From: Paenibacillus sp. MZ04-78.2
GTDB lineage: Bacteria > Bacillota > Bacilli > Paenibacillales > NBRC-103111
Reading direction: 5' to 3'
Assembly (NCBI RefSeq): GCF_024213375.1
Contig: NZ_JANAVJ010000017.1
Span: 28,673-92,672 of the forward strand
DNA length: 64,000 bases
How positions within the stretch are numbered: position 1 is the stretch's first letter; each line of letters begins with the position of its first letter. The notes under the pieces were generated by a model, which saw nothing but the letters and a program-made list of their open reading frames with translations, was not told the DNA's origin and ran no database searches. Positions 62,537-64,000 of this stretch are shown here, in pieces. A program made the position numbers and the translations under genes.

Positions 62537-63837
62537 GTTTCATCCTCACCAATCAATTCATAGAGTATTGGAAGTTGTTCCTGATAAGGCAAAATATCCG
62601 ATGCGCCGTCAATCATGTTCCAAGCAAACCTGAACGTTTGCTCATTTGTAACTCCTTTTCCGCGCAGATGTGCATATTTTTCCGATAGGACATCAACTAC
62701 GTTCGCAAATCTGTGAATCAGATCTTTTTGTACGGCTTCGTCCATGCTTAAGGATACGGCTTGGTTATCTCCCTCGAACAAGATAATTCCTTGACGGTAG
62801 GCTTCCGCATAAAGCGATTTCTCCAGGTCCTCATCGCCGAATACGAGTTGAAACATCGCACCGCCGTTTACTTCGATCGGCAGCAAGGATCGGGCAAATA
62901 ATTCGCTTAGCCCTTGAACAATACTTTTGCTGTAGGAACGAATGAAATCGTATCCCTGGCACGCTTCCATCTTTTGCAACGTTTCCAACGCAGAAATAAC
63001 CGGAAGCATCTGATAATAGGAAGTAAACGTGTGTTCCTTGGTGGCAAGCATAATTTCTTCCGTGCTGACGACACAGGAAATGCGATGTCCGTTCGATAAG
63101 CCTTTGGAGAACACATAGATGTCGGCTTTTTGTTCGGTTACCATTTCCAGAGAAGAGCCTTGGCGGTAACGATACCCTTGCTTCACATCGTCGCAGCATA
63201 CCAATACGCCGTGCGAGCGGCATATGGAAATGATTCTGTCCAGCGTCGCACCCGACAAATACGTATAATCGGGCGAGAAGATGACAACGGCCACTTGATC
63301 TTTGTACGCCGCCAAAGCGCGCTCCAGCAGCTCGGGAATGAAGTAAAATTCGATGACACCCTCGTCGTTCGGCTCCAGGAAAGCGGCTTTTTGTTTCCAC
63401 ATCGGGTCCCAGCCGTGATATCCGGCACTGATGACGATCCTTTTCTTGCTATATTCCCGTGCGGCATAGACGGCCGCCCGGCAAGCAGCCGTTCCGGTGG
63501 CATAGAAGGAAACTTTGACATCCGGCAAAGGGCTGTCTTGTTTGATTCGTTCCGCCAAATCGACGATCGGCTTGGAAGGGCCCGTCAGTATTTCGCCGTC
63601 CTGCTCCAGAAAGCGCCGTAGGGCGTCATGGATGTCGGGATCGTTATGTCCCAATAAAATGGCCCCTTTGCCGTTCATCAAGTCAATATAATCTTTGCCG
63701 TTGTAGTCAAACAAATAAGCCCCCTTGCCTCTGGAAAACATGACCCGGCCATTGGAATGATGATCGATGGGCGAGTCGATATAAGTACCGATTACCGAAA
63801 GCAGTTGTTCCGCGTTTTCACAAATTTCGTTATTCAT
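62533..63837 (-). CDS. btrB: BtrB-like class III aminotransferase (6'-aminotransferase)
   Basis: 434 residues, glutamate-1-semialdehyde/ornithine-aminotransferase family. [36 protein letters not shown] (PLP phosphate region), [26 protein letters not shown] (PLP-N1 Asp) and the PLP lysine Lys245 in [14 protein letters not shown]. In neomycin-class pathways BtrB/NeoB aminates 6'-dehydroparomamine to neamine. AAGGGG lies 12 bases before the ATG. It is the first gene of the long operon B-C-D-E-F-G-H-I-J-K-O-x-Q. Confidence 0.88.
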   Translation of the reverse strand: MNNEICENAEQLLSVIGTYIDSPIDHHSNGRVMFSRGKGAYLFDYNGKDYIDLMNGKGAILLGHNDPDIHDALRRFLEQDGEILTGPSKPIVDLAERIKQDSPLPDVKVSFYATGTAACRAAVYAAREYSKKRIVISAGYHGWDPMWKQKAAFLEPNDEGVIEFYFIPELLERALAAYKDQVAVVIFSPDYTYLSGATLDRIISICRSHGVLVCCDDVKQGYRYRQGSSLEMVTEQKADIYVFSKGLSNGHRISCVVSTEEIMLATKEHTFTSYYQMLPVISALETLQKMEACQGYDFIRSYSKSIVQGLSELFARSLLPIEVNGGAMFQLVFGDEDLEKSLYAEAYRQGIILFEGDNQAVSLSMDEAVQKDLIHRFANVVDVLSEKYAHLRGKGVTNEQTFRFAWNMIDGASDILPYQEQLPILYELIGEDET

Positions 63838-63905
63838 CGCGCTATACGCCCCTTTGTTTAGATATAAAGAATTTCTGTAACTATTCAGGTATCTTATAAA
63901 CGCCC

Positions 63906-63938
63906 AAAATCTCTGCTGTACGCGGCGGAGATTTTTTT
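63906..63938. terminator. Hairpin with T tract upstream of btrB
   Basis: AAAATCTC (63906-63913) pairs with GAGATTTT (63928-63935), extended inside by GC and wobble pairs. On the plus strand seven T (63932-63938) close the stem. It lies 70 bases before btrB; it could end a transcript entering from the right or act in the btrB leader. The remaining 60 bases to the window edge show no gene. Confidence 0.6.
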
Positions 63939-64000
63939 GTAAACTTGTTCCATGGAAAGAGTCTTCATTTATTCTGGTTGTGTGTGAGGTGTAAGAGCGT

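Noticed and set aside
1..64000. CRISPR array, insertion sequence or prophage
   Set aside because: No regularly spaced repeats, no transposase or integrase frame and no phage structural gene were found; the hairpin at 20441-20486 behaves like a terminator rather than an IS end.

Overview
The window looks like chromosomal DNA of a moderately GC-rich, endospore-forming Firmicute of the Paenibacillus/Cohnella group. Supporting signs are strong AAGGAGG-type ribosome sites, an LplB/YtcP-type sugar ABC transporter with a divergent membrane-bound AraC regulator, several Gfo/Idh/MocA dehydrogenases, tandem glycine riboswitches, a BmrC/BmrD exporter and a butirosin-type aminoglycoside cluster. I infer the genus; no rRNA or housekeeping marker is present to prove it.

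Layout. 1-0.9 kb: the 3' end of an ANT(4')-type aminoglycoside nucleotidyltransferase, abutting a beheaded GNAT gene. 1.2-5.2 kb: a very large GNAT fusion protein and an amidohydrolase. 5.3-12.0 kb: an RNA-repair/quality-control island with RtcB ligase, a YcgL-type nucleotidyltransferase, a Ro60/Rsr (TROVE-vWA) protein, an unlabelled Y RNA of the YrlA type whose centre is a circularly permuted tRNA-like fold, and two divergent WYL-type regulators. 12.2-19.9 kb: small membrane protein, Gfo/Idh dehydrogenase, sugar-binding lipoprotein, two permeases and an AraC regulator. 20-26.3 kb: a LacI-controlled sugar-catabolic operon (GPH symporter, isomerase, two Gfo/Idh enzymes) with a row of 14-bp operators. 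26.4-31.8 kb: a chitin-binding pseudogene, acyl-CoA ligase, FadH-like reductase and a deleted phosphodiesterase pseudogene.

31.9-44.1 kb is an amino-acid module for threonine, glycine and serine: tdh-kbl with an XRE-cupin regulator, sdaAB-sdaAA plus gcvH under one tandem glycine riboswitch, and gcvT-gcvPA-gcvPB under a second, divergent one. Together these could convert threonine to glycine, then to one-carbon units, and serine to pyruvate. An Old-Yellow-Enzyme gene, a truncated gene and a 32-residue membrane peptide lie within it.

45-64 kb is the most notable part. From 63.8 kb leftwards the genes correspond in order to btrB, C, D, E, F, G, H, I, J, K, then btrO, an unusual serine-less carrier-protein-like gene, and btrQ, largely overlapping as one operon. 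This predicts 2-deoxy-scyllo-inosose formation, 6'-amination and a gamma-glutamyl-protected 4-amino-2-hydroxybutyryl (AHBA) side chain, as in butirosin. A BmrCD-type heterodimeric ABC exporter follows. A histidine phosphatase, a nucleotidyltransferase and an OYE reductase flank it on the other strand. Homologues of btrS, btrN, btrM, btrL and btrV are not in the window and would have to lie beyond the right edge.
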